From Brachionus manjavacas (Eukaryota; Rotifera; Eurotatoria; Ploima; Brachionidae), in contig JAHQIY010000005.1 in assembly GCA_019054805.1 (NCBI GenBank), forward strand, positions 6,905,865-6,969,864: 64,000 nucleotides of DNA, given 5' to 3'. The translations under genes and the position numbers were made by a program. This document shows positions 38,695 to 49,892 of the stretch, in pieces; position 1 is the first letter of the stretch, and each line of letters begins with the position of its first letter. Below the pieces are notes generated by a model, which was given only the letters and a program-made list of their open reading frames with translations, was not told the DNA's origin and made no database searches.

Positions 38695-40073
38695 GTGAGT
38701 GTTAACTTTTAAGTTCATTTATTCAAACTGCGGTGTAATGTTACATTGCATATTATTTTTTTTATCGCATTTGTCCAAAATTTCATAGAAATTTTTACAT
38801 AACATATTGTAAAATGAGGCAAATTTGATATTTTGTTTATTTAATAGGGTCAAAAAAATTTTACAATTTCGGTCAATTTTGAAAAATAAAATATTAAAAA
38901 AAAACATATACATATATATTTAAAAAGAATTAGGTTTGTTAGATGTTTAATCCAAATAATTAATCTTTGATAAATTATGGTTTTATGAAATTCAATAATA
39001 AATGATGAAAAGAACAGAAACAAATAATAAAAAATTGAAAAACTTTTCTTCGATAAATTTAAAATTAGTTTCGTGATTATGGCATTGTGCAACTTTCAAA
39101 ATTACATCAACTATAAAGGTCTGTAAAACTCTGCAAATTTAGATTTAGAAGAAATTAGATTTAAATGTGTTCAAGCGCAGCGCATTTTGCAGAGATTTTG
39201 CACATCATTAGCAGACCTTGGCAGTTGATGCAACTTTGAATGTTGCATCATGTTCCATTCACAAAACTAATTTTAAAATTTTAGAAAAAAATTTATTTAA
39301 TTTATTTTATTTTTTATCATTTTTTTCTGTTCTTTTGTACTGAACTTCACAGAACCAAAAATGTAAAAAACAGGGTTTAGGGCCACCCATGACCTGAAAT
39401 AGCATCCTTAACACGAAATCCATATTCAGTGACTGGTCAGTGTATTTTTATTGATAGCTGACTTATTTTTAAAGTTTGTTCTTATCATTTAAATAAAAAA
39501 GATAAATGATAATTCATTTATCATGATAATGTTTAAAAATGTTTAAAAATGACTTAATAAAATGTTTAATAATAAAGTTTAAAAATGACTTTTTTATACC
39601 AAATTTTACCAGAATAATCTCAAAATCCTGAAAATTTACGTAAGTTTTCATAAAATACTTGTTTTTCACTTTTCAGATTTTACGTTAATTTACGTAAAAT
39701 GTTGTAAAATTTGGTTAATTTACGGTATTTTACGTAATTTTTCGTAAAATACTTTTATCAAATCACCACTGTACATCTTAGTTACTATTCAAAGCGACTA
39801 GTTTGTTTTTAGTTGATAGTCGATTAAGTTTAACAATATTAATAATATTATTTCCTCAATAATCCCAATATACAGCTAACCAATTAATTAATTTATTTAA
39901 TTCTATAACTGAATTTTTAAATCCACCAAATCAATTATTAAATTAAATTCTAACGATTTGAATAGAAGCCGCTTAGATTTTGGATTTGCGTGAAAGTTGT
40001 CAAATTTTTGTTCAAGAATAGCGGCCGGGTATAATTGTCAGAGCTCTTAATTAATTTTTTTGTTGTCTTGTAG
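38695..40073 (+). other. Intron 2 of the RHS-like gene, containing a MITE
   Basis: The donor is GTGAGT and the acceptor is TGTTGTCTTGTAG, 1,379 bp, phase 1. It contains the MITE copy at 38979-39356 and a run of short palindromes built on TTTTACGTAAAAT-like units at about 39640-39750. Confidence 0.75.
38979..39356. mobile_element. Dispersed MITE family, copy 2 (intronic)
   Basis: The ends GGTTTTATGAAATTCAATAA and the complement of TACTGAACTTCACAGAACC form the terminal inverted repeat. The interior shares long blocks with copy 1 at 5078-5437, including TTTTGCAGAGATT and CAGTTGATGCAACTTTGAAT. It lies inside an intron of the RHS-like gene. Confidence 0.75.
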
Positions 40074-43000
40074 GTAATGATAATGTTATGCCAATAAATT
40101 CAAAGAGTTTCTTTAATGATAAAAAAATTAGTGTGGAAAAAAGTAAGCTTATTTGGAAGGCGTTGGTTGAAAGCGAATGCATTAGATCTGAGTGCATTAG
40201 TGAACAAAGTGAGTATGGCAAAGTGAACACTTTAGAATGGATTGATCAAGAACCTCTCAGGAATCTGTTGCAAGCATCGGGCTATCCGACATCTCTGCTC
40301 AAAAAGCTTATCTATTTGCTTCAAGATGGAGTGATTAGGCGAACAGTCATCACTCGCAAATCGTTTGCTCAAACTTTTCAACAGTGGCTTCAGTCCAGTG
40401 ACTGCTATACACAAACTGAATGTGACATTCATTTGGAATTGGGTGATAGATTGTGGCAGATATTGTCAACCAAAAATTACATTTCAGATCAGACATTTTG
40501 TGCTTTGTTCAAAAAAAGCTTTGTCTCAGCTCTACAAGCGAAAAGTCTCACGCCAGTCTTGCCTGAAATAATCCATGTATTGAACTGTTGTGCAGACAAT
40601 CAAATTGGCACTTCGTCATTAGATGTTCGCTCGTATGACACAGATCCGAATGGCAATCATAAACTGTTCTATGTTGGCATGAACCGGCTCCAGTTCAAAT
40701 ACAAAAAAAACTCTAACCAAGTAAGCTCAATTGAGAGTGACGGCCAAACACATCGATTCGAATATGACTCACTTGGCAATGTGACTAAAGCCGAGCATAA
40801 ACAAATAGAAAAAATTGTTTATGATGAAATATCTAATAGAGCTGTTAAATTTGTGCTCAAAAACGGCACTCAGGTTCACTTGGCTTATGACTCGATGAAC
40901 GAGCGAGCATACAAATGTGTTTTAGACAATGAGAATAAAAAAGTACGCGAGATTATGTACTTTAGAGACAACAGTGGACGATGTATGGTCGAAAAAGAGA
41001 TCACTTTTAACAAACAACAAGAGATAGAGAACGAATATTCTACGGCTTATGTCTATGGACCGAAGGGTTTGTGTGGTTTTATAAGAGACAATGAATTTTA
41101 CAATGTGATCACAGACCATGAACAGTCAGTGCGATTAGTGGTAAAAAATATGCAAATAGTAGCTGCTTATGATTATATGCCGTATGGTAATGTTATTAGG
41201 AACTTGGGCTTAGGTGAATCATCTCATATCAGGTACAGATTCACAGGACAAGAATGGGACGAAGAGCTTGGCCTGTATAATTATCACGCCAGATTTTATG
41301 ATCCAACTATTGGACGCTTTTATCAAGTGGATGCCAAAGAACAGTACGCATCGGCCTACAAATATGCTGGAAATTCGCCAGTCTGCATGTACGATCCGGA
41401 CGGAAATTTAGCATTTGTTGTCGTCATAGGTTTTGTAGTTGTTGGTTCTTATTTAGGCGCATCTGCGTCAATGGATACTTGGAATCCTTTAGAATGGGAA
41501 TGGGACAATGCGAATCTTTATTTAGGCTTATTTTTTGGTGCTTTAACTGGCCTCTTTCTTCCGTTTGGCTTTTGTGCCGGTGCAGCAGCCATTTCGGCAG
41601 CTTTTGGCGTTGGTTTAGCAGCTGGCGTTGGAATTACAATTGCCTTGGGAATATTTGGAGCTTATTTTGGCATTTCATCATCAATGGGCTCTTTTAATCC
41701 ATGCAAGTGGAAATGGAAAAAACCAGCTTTGTACAATGCAGCTTTTCAGGGCTTTTCAAGTGCTGTTCAAATGCCCAATTTAATTTCTAACTTTGCTTCA
41801 GTACTTGGTCAATTTGGCACACTCGGCAAGTCTGTGTTAATTATTTCAAGTATATTGAGTAGCGGTGGTATGGCTTATCTAACAATGGCATCAACAAATA
41901 ACAGCTATAATCCAAGAAATTGGCAGCTAAATCAGCGAACAATTATAGGTTTCATTAATGGCGCTCTTAGTGGATTTTTTCTACCAACTAGTTTACTAAA
42001 CATTCACCGCTTTTATTCCAAAGACTTAATGACAATTAAAAAAAACTTAATTGAACAATTGGGCAAGTTCGGACATGTTCTTTTCTTTGGAACATTTGCT
42101 TTGGCTGCAGCTATGCCATTTATATTTTTATTAGCTCTTAAACAAGGAATGCAATGTGACTGGTCTAAAATAGTGTCCAGTCCGGCTTTTTTAGAGACTC
42201 TTCTATCGGGAATCATAGTAAGTGTCAGTTTGCCTAATCTTTTCTTTAAAGCTATACCAAGAACAATAAAAGCTTATTCGGATGGAATTTTGGAAACTTT
42301 GTCTTCCAAATTTGAAAAAGTGATCAAAAACGATCAAGAGCTAGTCAAAGACTTTACTGATAAAGAGTGTGAGAATAATGCTAAAGATATGAGCAATGGT
42401 ATAAAAGGAGAGGAAAATGCACCGAGAGAAGGATATCAAAATGCACCAGATGATGTAAAACAAAGTGTAGACAATTATGTCAATGATTCTGAAAAGCAGA
42501 TGAAACAAAATGGAAATGTACCTGACCCAAGTAATGTTTATAAAGACATATATGCAAAGATTAATCCGGGTGCAGAAATTCCCGATAATCTGACAGCACA
42601 AGATTTACAAAATAATATAGAAAATAATCCAAATTTGGATCAAGCGTCCAAGAGTAATTACACAGCTTTGCTAAATGATATTAAGACTTCTTATGAAGAC
42701 ATAATACGCAGAGTGAACCCTTTTAGTGAAGGTACCAACAGTTTAAATCGTCAAAACAATGAAGCTCTAGCTCAAAGCAATTCAATGAGCGACGGCATTA
42801 AGAAAGAGGGCTATGAAAATTCACCAAATGAAATTAAACAAAGTGTAGACAATTATGTCAATGAATCTAACGAGCAAATAAGGCAAAATGGAACAATATC
42901 AAGGCCAACTGATGTTTATAAAGATATATTTGCAACGATTAATCCGGGTGCAGAAATTCCCGATAATCTGACAGCACAAGATTTACAAAATAATATAGAA

Positions 43001-43543
43001 AATAATTCAAATTTGGATCAAGCGTCCAAGAATAATTACACAACTTTGGTAAATGATATTAACTCAACTTTCACGGAAATTAAAGAACAAGTGTTGCCAG
43101 TTAATACACAAGGCGTATATAGTGTTACTCGTCTTAAAAATGGCATGGCAATAGTTTGTCATTCTAGCTCCAAAGAGCTATGGGCTGTCTATGACGCAAA
43201 CGGTCAGAGACTTGAACAAAATGATCCGAGATTGCAGGCGCTTAGGGATAATCAAGCGTTGCATGGACAAACCAGCCAGCAAAATTTAGTCAATGCCAGA
43301 AAGGTAATGGAAGGCACGGGTCGTAGCATAAATGCAAGATGTTGTTCCGAATTTCGTAGCATGTACATTATAGCCGAAAAGCTTGGTTTTCAACCAGGAG
43401 ATGTTGTCTCAATTAACGCTTTTCAAGCAAATAATTCCAATTTTGATCCCATAATGAGATGTGTCAATTGTCAGATCACAACAAACATGCTCAAAGACTC
43501 ATTTGTGTTTACTGACTGGATGAATGAAAACCAAGAAAATACG
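40074..43543 (+). CDS. RHS/Tc-like gene, exon 3: RHS core, hydrophobic segments, repeat, deaminase-like motifs
   Basis: The exon gives 1,156 codons after the split glycine. The RHS-associated core is unmistakable: YDYMPYGN (about 41167), then YRFTGQEWDEELGLYNYHAR and FYDPTIGRFYQVDA (41232-41333), ending at DPDG (41394). The two aspartates used for self-cleavage in bacterial RHS proteins appear to be kept (VDA and DPDG), though the first lacks the usual proline. Next come several Gly/Ala-rich hydrophobic segments (41405-41700, 42040-42250), as in the variable part of Tc C subunits. Then come two copies of a 126-residue repeat, and finally a segment with CCSEF (about 43342) and MRCVNC (about 43457). 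The CxE plus CxxC pattern fits zinc-dependent deaminase folds of the YwqJ type used as RHS toxin tips. The deaminase call is inference. The donor is ACG|GTAAAT. Confidence 0.85.
42431..43100 (+). repeat. Tandem 126-residue repeat in RHS-like C-terminal region
   Basis: Two units start at 42431 and 42809, 378 bases apart. Both encode KQSVDNYVN, then VYKDI, then NPGAEIPDNLTAQDLQNNIE. The DNA is identical over roughly 70 bases around ATTAATCCGGGTGCAGAAAT (about 42559 and 42937), while flanking parts differ more. That points to recent duplication or gene conversion. Confidence 0.85.
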
Positions 43544-45626
43544 GTAAATACCTTCAATTTTAAATATTTCAATTTTTATCACTTATTTAAAAAAAAGTGT
43601 TCGACGTGGTTATTTATTTATTTTATTTGTTAAATAATTTGAGGAAAAACCTCGCGCCACTTACAGTGGATCAAGATCCTTATTTTTAGCCTAACGATTT
43701 AGAAAATGAAGGTTGAAAATTATTTATCAAAAAAGAAAGAAAGAAAATAAATGTAAAAAATTCAAGTTTAAATTATTGCACATAAGAGCAAAAAGAAGTA
43801 AAAATAACTAAATATAGTTCAAGTATAGAGTTTACCTTGACTTGGCATGGTTAGTTAAAAAGATAAAACTTTTAAAGATAGTTTAAATAGGGCCAATTAA
43901 TTTAAGCGTCAATGAAAAAAATTAGTTTTCATTTAAAATATTTAAAATGACAATTATTTAAAAAAAACAAATCACCAAAAAGTATTGAGGGAATTTTTTT
44001 TTTTGATTTAAATGATTTAAAATTTACAACGATTTGTTTTCAATTCAATTGAAACTTTATCTTCTAAACAACTAAATGTAAAAACATATCACTGATCTGG
44101 AATAGGTTTGTCAAACTTTGAAAATTTGAAAATTGGCATTAAGCTATTAGAATATAATATAAAATGATTATTTAGGTCATAGACCAACTAGTTTTCCGTC
44201 AGAAAAATATATTTTAAACAGCTTGCTTGCCAATTAGAAATAATGAATGTTTGTCAAATTCTAAAAGTATCATAAATTTTAGTTTTTTTAAAATTTTGTT
44301 ACCAAGAAATAAAAAAAAGGAAAAATTTGGAAAAATTGTTTTTATTGAAAAATTCCAATGAACAAAAAATAAAGAGACACTAAAATCAAAAGGAATTTAT
44401 AAAACGCAGCATGGTTACAGCACGGTTACAGCATGGTTAAGCGCGTCAGAGACGCCCTGTATCAGTTTTAAAATGTTCATTCAGCTTGTTATTGAATTCT
44501 TTCACATTTTTTAACATTAAATTTCGTTGGGTTGTGATTTTCAATGGTTTGATATTCTTTTATTGAAGAATTCGCAGCGTTGGTTAGGACATTTAGTGAT
44601 TGCTCTTCTGAGTTTCTCACAATGGCCATATCGATGTGAAATACGAGTCGGTTTCGTGTTTCAGTTAATATTCTCAACTGCTCATTCAAAATTAATTTGA
44701 AAAAGGTCGAATTCTGTAAAATTCAAGCAAACTGAAGTTCAGGAGATCGCAATGCTTTTCGTACTCGAGATTTTTAACCTTCTGGAAATTCTTGTGGCTC
44801 TGCGTTGAACTTTCTCGAGTTTATATTGATCCTGTTTTGTATATAGACTCCAGGAAGATACCGCGTATTCAATATATGGTCGAATGTAGCAAGTGTATAA
44901 CTATTTCCTTATCTTTGGGTCTCGAGTTGTCAAAGTTCGATTCAATAAACCTAGGATTCGGTAATTCTGTCAATGTCATTCTGCAAGCTGACAGTGTTTT
45001 CGGTTACTGAACATGTTTTGATCTCTGCCAATATCTTCGTATCATTCGCGATCATTTTGCAAATATTTGTTTGCAAGTGCTGAAGGTCGTTCATGTAGAT
45101 GCAAAATAAGTTGGACCTAAGACTGATTAAATTGAAAAAAAAATTAAATTTTTTGACTATAATTCTCAATGTTATCAATTAAAAATTGATAAAAAAGCCA
45201 ACTGGTGGCGGTCACTGGATTTCTTTTAACGTAGTCTTATTTAATTTTTATTATTTTTGCATAATATGGAAATCTGATTTTGGAAAATTCTGCTTGTTTT
45301 TATTTGTGCATCAATTTTTTGCTCTTTTAAATTATATTTAATATCAATAATTTAGATAATTCTAAATTTCAGCAAATATTTTATCCAAACATCTTTAACA
45401 CGTTTTATAGTTTTTGGTCGATTTCTAAATAATAAATGATAATGTTATTTATTTTACAGGAAAGCAAGTTATCTAATTTCAAAATAGTCTCTAAGTTAAT
45501 AGTATTTTTTAGTTTTTAACGCCTAAAGCTATTGAGGTTTTTGTTATAGTTTCAAAATTTTGTTTACAAATAGTCATTTAGTTCTTAACTTTTTTAATTG
45601 ATCAAAAATAACTAATTTTTATAAAG
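43544..45626 (+). other. Intron 3 of the RHS-like gene, containing a LINE relic
   Basis: The donor is GTAAAT and the proposed acceptor is TTTTTATAAAG at 45626, 2,083 bp, phase 0. It holds the minus-strand LINE remnant at 44460-45178. The acceptor is not strong, and neighbouring AG sites at 45637 and 45642 are alternatives. Confidence 0.55.
44460..45178 (-). pseudogene. CR1/jockey-like LINE remnant (reverse transcriptase C-terminal part)
   Basis: Read leftward, broken frames give the usual order of a CR1-type reverse transcriptase end. First is LFCIYMNDL with a degenerate catalytic motif (IANDTKI where FADDTKI is expected). Then come LQNDIDRI, YIRPYIEYAVSSWSLYTKQD, LEKVQRRATRI, and a final VKEFNNKLNEHFK in another frame. 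Several frame changes are needed, and the active-site aspartate pair is altered, so it is dead. It is 5'-truncated and nested in an intron, on the opposite strand to the host gene. It is a different LINE type from the one at 28831. Confidence 0.75.
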
Positions 45627-45992
45627 TATAATACAAGAGAAGGACGTCATTTGGCATATGCACGAACAAAAGATGGAAATCTTTTGATTTATGATCCGAA
45701 CAATAACAATGCAATAGTTAGAGAGTTCAATACAAATGGAAAAGTTGTTTTTGGACCCTATCAACCTACTTTGAGTGATTATACCTTACGTCAGAATGAC
45801 AGCTTTTTTCGTTTCAATGAAATAATGACAACAAAAACATATGTTAATACAATTTTTATCCAGGAAATACGTTATGATATTAATTTTACCGAATTTTCAG
45901 TCAATTGGACTCGATTTCAAAACAAATCAAAAGACTCTCCGTACACTCTGGCCAATATATTCAAACGAAACAAAAAATCCAAAAAAGATTAA
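45627..45992 (+). CDS. RHS/Tc-like gene, exon 4: C-terminal end
   Basis: The last exon gives about 121 codons ending in TAA at 45990-45992. It begins after an AAAG acceptor in phase 0, and the first in-frame codons contain no ATG, so it is not a stand-alone gene. The sequence has RTKDGNLLIYDPNNNN, a beta-hairpin plus DP turn of the sort seen near the ends of polymorphic-toxin catalytic domains, and finishes in a basic Lys-rich tail. It probably completes the fold begun by the deaminase-like motifs at the end of exon 3. Which enzymatic class it belongs to cannot be fixed by eye. Linkage to exon 3 rests on phase and composition only. Confidence 0.6.
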   Translation, partial: YNTREGRHLAYARTKDGNLLIYDPNNNNAIVREFNTNGKVVFGPYQPTLSDYTLRQNDSFFRFNEIMTTKTYVNTIFIQEIRYDINFTEFSVNWTRFQNKSKDSPYTLANIFKRNKKSKKD

Positions 45993-48031
45993 TTCAAAAA
46001 TTCTAATAAATAACATTGTACTCATTTGATATGGAATATGATAATTTTAGCCAGTTTCTTAGAATAAAATATTGCTTTATTTTAGTAAAAATTATTTGTC
46101 TTGAAAAATATAATTTTGATATAACATACACTTTCTTCTAAGAATTAACTTAAACATGTATATAAAATTTAATGAAAAAATCTTTTAAAAAATATTTTAT
46201 TTATTATTAGATTGGCTCTATGTTTCTTAAGATCTTTGTTATAAAAATAAATATTGAGTACTTTGTTTGCAAAAATAATTTGGAGAAACTTTAGTTTGAA
46301 AAACAATTTAAGCAATGATTTCAAAAATAATCTTCAAAAAAAATATAAATTTTTGTTAATGATGATTATAATTTTTAATAGCTAATGATTTTTTATTTGA
46401 GCAAATATATGGCAATTCTTGATTATTTTTTTTGCTTTTTTGGAGCCTAAGTGAATTCATCTGGGCGAAAATGTAGTCTCTTATTGTCTTTTTTTTTAAT
46501 TTAAAACCTAAAAGCTTTATCAGAAAAAATTTATTTTGATTTGGCTTTTTTAGACAAATTAAAAATTTCGATTTCAAGTTTAAAAAAATCTTTATTTAAA
46601 TGAATGTTAAGTTTCCATTTTTGGACTGATTTAGGTCAGCTATGGTCTTGATTGACGCCTACTTATAGCTTGTTGTTTCCAAAGGGGCCCAACACTAAGG
46701 TATAAATACCCTTGCCGATAAAGAGACAAAGATTGGCTTGGTTAACAACCGAACAAATACCATGGAAATTATTTATTATCTTTATAGATTTTTTTCTTTC
46801 CTGTTGTGTAATTGATTTTCTTTCGCCTGAGTTTGAATTGAAAATAATTCATTTCCAATTTTTTAATTTTTATATTGAATACCTTACCCACTGCATTGTA
46901 CTCATCAAAAATTTAAATGATGGTAACTTTAGTTATTTTTTAAACAATTTGTTTAATAATTAGTTTGCAAAATATCAAATTTGACTTTTTGATCAAATAG
47001 AAGGCTAATTGACTAAAATATAATTACAAATTTATTTTGATCTCAAAATTTTTTATGTGATGTTCCAAATGAATTAAAATTGATCCCTTTTTTCATCATT
47101 ATTGTAATAATAAAATTTTTAACTTTTTGTTTTTTAAATTTATAAAATCTAAAATTTTACGGTTTTTTAATATTTTAAAATTGTCCCAGTTTATTAAATA
47201 AAAGGTAAAAACTTCTCAAAAGAAAAGAAAAAATTGATTGGAATTTTTAATAAAAAATTAATTTAAGAGTGGTACCAAATGTGCACCCAGTGTTTATTTA
47301 GTTCAATATAATTTTTTGTTAAATAATGCGTTATTAACTTAAATAAAATTTTTAAATTTTTGATTATTGATTTTTTTAATATACGCCTCTCTACAATCAA
47401 ACAGACTAGAGCAAATGGATTTAAATTTTTCTAGTTTTTTTTTAAATATTCGTTATAATTTTCTAGAAGAAAAATTAAATTGACATTTTTTGAAATAAAA
47501 TTTACATTTAAAAAAGAATCAAATTGAACATCATCATCATCATCGTGTTTGTGTTTATTTTTTATTTATTTCAATAAAAAACTTTTTGGATAATAAATAG
47601 AAATTTTAAAAGAAATTTTGAAATAAATTTTAATAGACTTTCGAGATTTTTGAAGAAATTTTGAAATTTATACAATAATTGCGAAATTAATTCTACAAAA
47701 TTATTTTATAAATTTATATCTTTAATATTCTTTTGCTAATAATAATTTATTCTCAAAAATAAACAAATCAAATCAAACTTTTAAAATTTTTTAAGTTTTT
47801 ATTAAAATTTATTAAGTAAAAATGTTTCTATTTTAAATATAATTGCTGTAATTTTTTCAGGCATGCTGCTTTGTACTTTTCAAAATTGGGCCGGCTTAAC
47901 GACCTTAATGACCATTGTCGTCGACAATGTTCACAAATCTTTTTTGGACTTTCTTGTGATTCAGCAATTGCTGTTGCTGATTTTTCCTTAATTTTTAAAA
48001 TTTTTTTTAAAAATATTTTTTATTTTTAAAG
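45993..48031. other. AT-rich intergenic region
   Basis: About 2 kb with no supported gene. Short open frames at 46356-46577 and 46712-46963 have low-complexity composition. There is a CATCATCATCATC microsatellite near 47528. This stretch divides the plus-strand giant genes from the minus-strand Rep/zinc-finger array. Confidence 0.5.
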
Positions 48032-48188
48032 CGTTTGTATTGAGAGACAAAAAAACAATGAACGTCATGAACAAAGCTGCGCATATTCAGAATTAGATGG
48101 CTCAAGAGTAAATGAAGAAATCATCTCACTAGAAGATATCAGATTCGATAATGATAATGCTATTTTCCATGTTTATTTCAATAATTAA
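48032..48188 (+). pseudogene. Zinc-finger tail fragment, plus strand
   Basis: A short open stretch after an AAAG acceptor-like site encodes ERHEQSC followed by SRVNEEIISLED and a stop. It matches the C-terminal end of the minus-strand fragment at 51402-51611 (KHETRC, then SKVNEEIVVLEE). Only the last half of a C2H2-like finger and the acidic tail are present. The opposite orientation to all related copies suggests inversion or an independent insertion. Confidence 0.5.
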
Positions 48189-48369
48189 CTTAAAAAAAAA
48201 TCGAAAATATTTAGTAACTGGCAAAAAAAAACTAAATTTAATTGTCATAATAAAAGAAAAAAAATTTAATTTGATTAAATGATTGCACAGCTATATACAA
48301 TCCAAAGCCGATTTAAAAAATAATATTAACTATTTATTTTTATTTTCAAGATAATTTTAAGTTTCTATT

Positions 48370-49135
48370 AGAATTTGATTTTCATCTTCTTCTGCTTTTT
48401 TTAAGACTTCGGCTTCTTTGCTTGAGAAAAATTTCTTGCATTTTGGTTCAGTTGATTCTTCCGATATTTTTCCTTTTTGATGTTATGCCATTTAATTCAT
48501 ACTCAGTCTCATTTGAAAAAATGAAATATTTATAAAAAAATTCAAATAAGTTTTTGATTTATTCACAAAATTCTTGTCAATTTTTTTATTACCAATTGTC
48601 ATCATTGACAAAGACTTAGCTATTTTATTGAAGCAACTTGTATATGATGATTTTGGTTTTACATTTAAATTGAAACGACGAGATGCCTGATCACGATTAT
48701 TCTCAATTGGTTTCCATTCAATTGTATGCATCGAGTCATATGCAACCGATTTGAATTCAAAACATTCCAATTTTGGCAGAGTTGATTCTTCTATAGCTAG
48801 ACGATCCTCGATCTCAATTTCACGAATTTCCAATGGATTACTTAATGAAATTGAAGCATTCCTGCAATGACTACTGGTACGCATATGTTTTAGTAAATGA
48901 TCTCGTCGACAAAAATGATGAACACATACAGAACACCAAAAACCTCCAGGAACTGTGCTTTTATCATTTGGGTATAAAAAGCTGCAACTTCCAGGTAAAT
49001 CTTGATCATGCATTATTTTTTAATGTTGAACAAATTTTTGTTTGCTCGCGAATAATTTTTTTTCTTCTTTGCATTCGGGAAAATTGCAAACAAATCTTGG
49101 CAAATCCGAAATTCCTTTGCAAAGCATTGGTTTAG
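48370..49135 (-). pseudogene. C2H2 zinc-finger protein of the Rep-associated cluster, copy A
   Basis: Read leftward, it has CNFPECKEEKKLFASKQKFV then, after an in-frame TAA (49020-49022), MHDQDLPGSC, then PGGFWCSVC and RRDHLLKHMRTSSHC. These form two finger-like Cys/His groups, followed by an acidic/Leu motif (EIEIEDRLAIEE) and a basic tail. Copy B at 52809-53714 has leucine where copy A has the stop. Conversely, copy A reads through the position at which copy B has a stop. The N-terminal part found in copy B (about 55 residues) is missing, and the sequence instead joins directly to a truncated Rep. A C-terminal stretch at 48370-48480 (KKFFSSKEAEVLKKAEED) may be a last exon. Probably DNA-binding once; now broken. 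Confidence 0.65.
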
Positions 49136-49720
49136 CAAGACATGGCAAAACTTACTTAACTTTTTTATCTTTAATTTTAATAAAGAGTATTTAGGCTTTT
49201 GAGCAGTCTTAATTTCAAAAAACATTTGTTCTATCTGATTTGCATAACTAACATTTTTCTGCACAAATGGATCAAGAAAAGAAAAAGTCTCTGTTTCTAA
49301 TGTCCAATAGTATGTATGATAGTTTAAATTGAAATTATTTTCATTAATATTTATAAACATGCAGCCAAAATCTTCTTTTGTCGAATATTTAATACAATTT
49401 CTTGCAGATACACAATCCGAAAAGTACACCTAACAATTAATTCTAAATTCCTTTTTGACTAAATTAATAAAACATTGGGCTTCAAGCTTCGATTTTTAAT
49501 AAAATGTTTAAAAAAATTAAATTTAAACTTAAAAATTGAATAGCAAATGATAAACATCTCATTTATATATGAAAGTGTATTTGATCACAAATTGAATGGC
49601 GTCCAAAGCAACAAAAAGTCTATTCGAATAATTGTTTAAAAAATTAAATATATCTTCTCTGTTGATGCATCCAAGTTTTATTTTGGCAAAACAAATAAAA
49701 TAATCAAAAAATTTTTTTGA
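49130..49720 (-). pseudogene. CRESS-type Rep, HUH-endonuclease part, copy A (decayed)
   Basis: Broken frames give FFDYFICFAKIKLGCINRED (motif I region), a frameshifted motif II IHFH (about 49581) and motif III IKYSTKED (about 49378), matching copy B in order and spacing. Motif II is out of frame with motif I and followed at once by a stop. After about 49160 the Rep sequence stops and zinc-finger sequence begins, so the helicase half is deleted. These motifs are those of rolling-circle initiator proteins of circular single-stranded DNA viruses. It is a non-functional relic. Confidence 0.65.
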
Positions 49721-49892
49721 TTATGAAGAAAATAAATTAAGAGATCAAATTTTGCAATCTTTATCTATATTCTAACTAATAAACTAAACAATGAACAAAA
49801 AGACAAGTATTTCAAGAAAGGCAAAACAAAGGTTTTAATTAAAAAAAATGAAGTAATATTTAACAAAAATTGCTTTTTAAAATGGTTTGAGT

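Larger units (their letters stand above)
30518..45992 (+). other. Gene model: four-exon RHS/Tc-toxin-like protein (about 3,600 codons)
   Basis: Exons are 30518-35079, 36282-38694, 40074-43543 and 45627-45992. The junctions agree in phase (0, 1, 0), except that the first exon needs one frame change near 34.8 kb. The architecture follows bacterial Tc toxin B-C or SpvB/RHS proteins: FG-GAP-like propeller repeats, a GFGYGW-type RHS entry segment, YD repeats, an RHS-associated core, then a variable C-terminal part. In bacteria the YD repeats form a hollow shell that encloses the C-terminal toxin. Teneurins are the known animal relatives of this shell, but no EGF repeats or NHL domain are visible here, so this is closer in plan to bacterial toxins. 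Introns argue that it is a resident eukaryotic gene, not contamination. Biological role unknown. Confidence 0.75.

Noticed and set aside
6232..45992. Bacterial contamination as the source of the SecA and RHS sequences
   Set aside because: Consensus introns with matching phases, LINE and MITE insertions inside introns, and base composition like the surroundings argue for a eukaryotic chromosome.
46356..46963. Short ORFs in the intergenic region (73 and 83 codons)
   Set aside because: Low-complexity Lys/Asn/Phe composition, no homologous copy in the window and no splice context.
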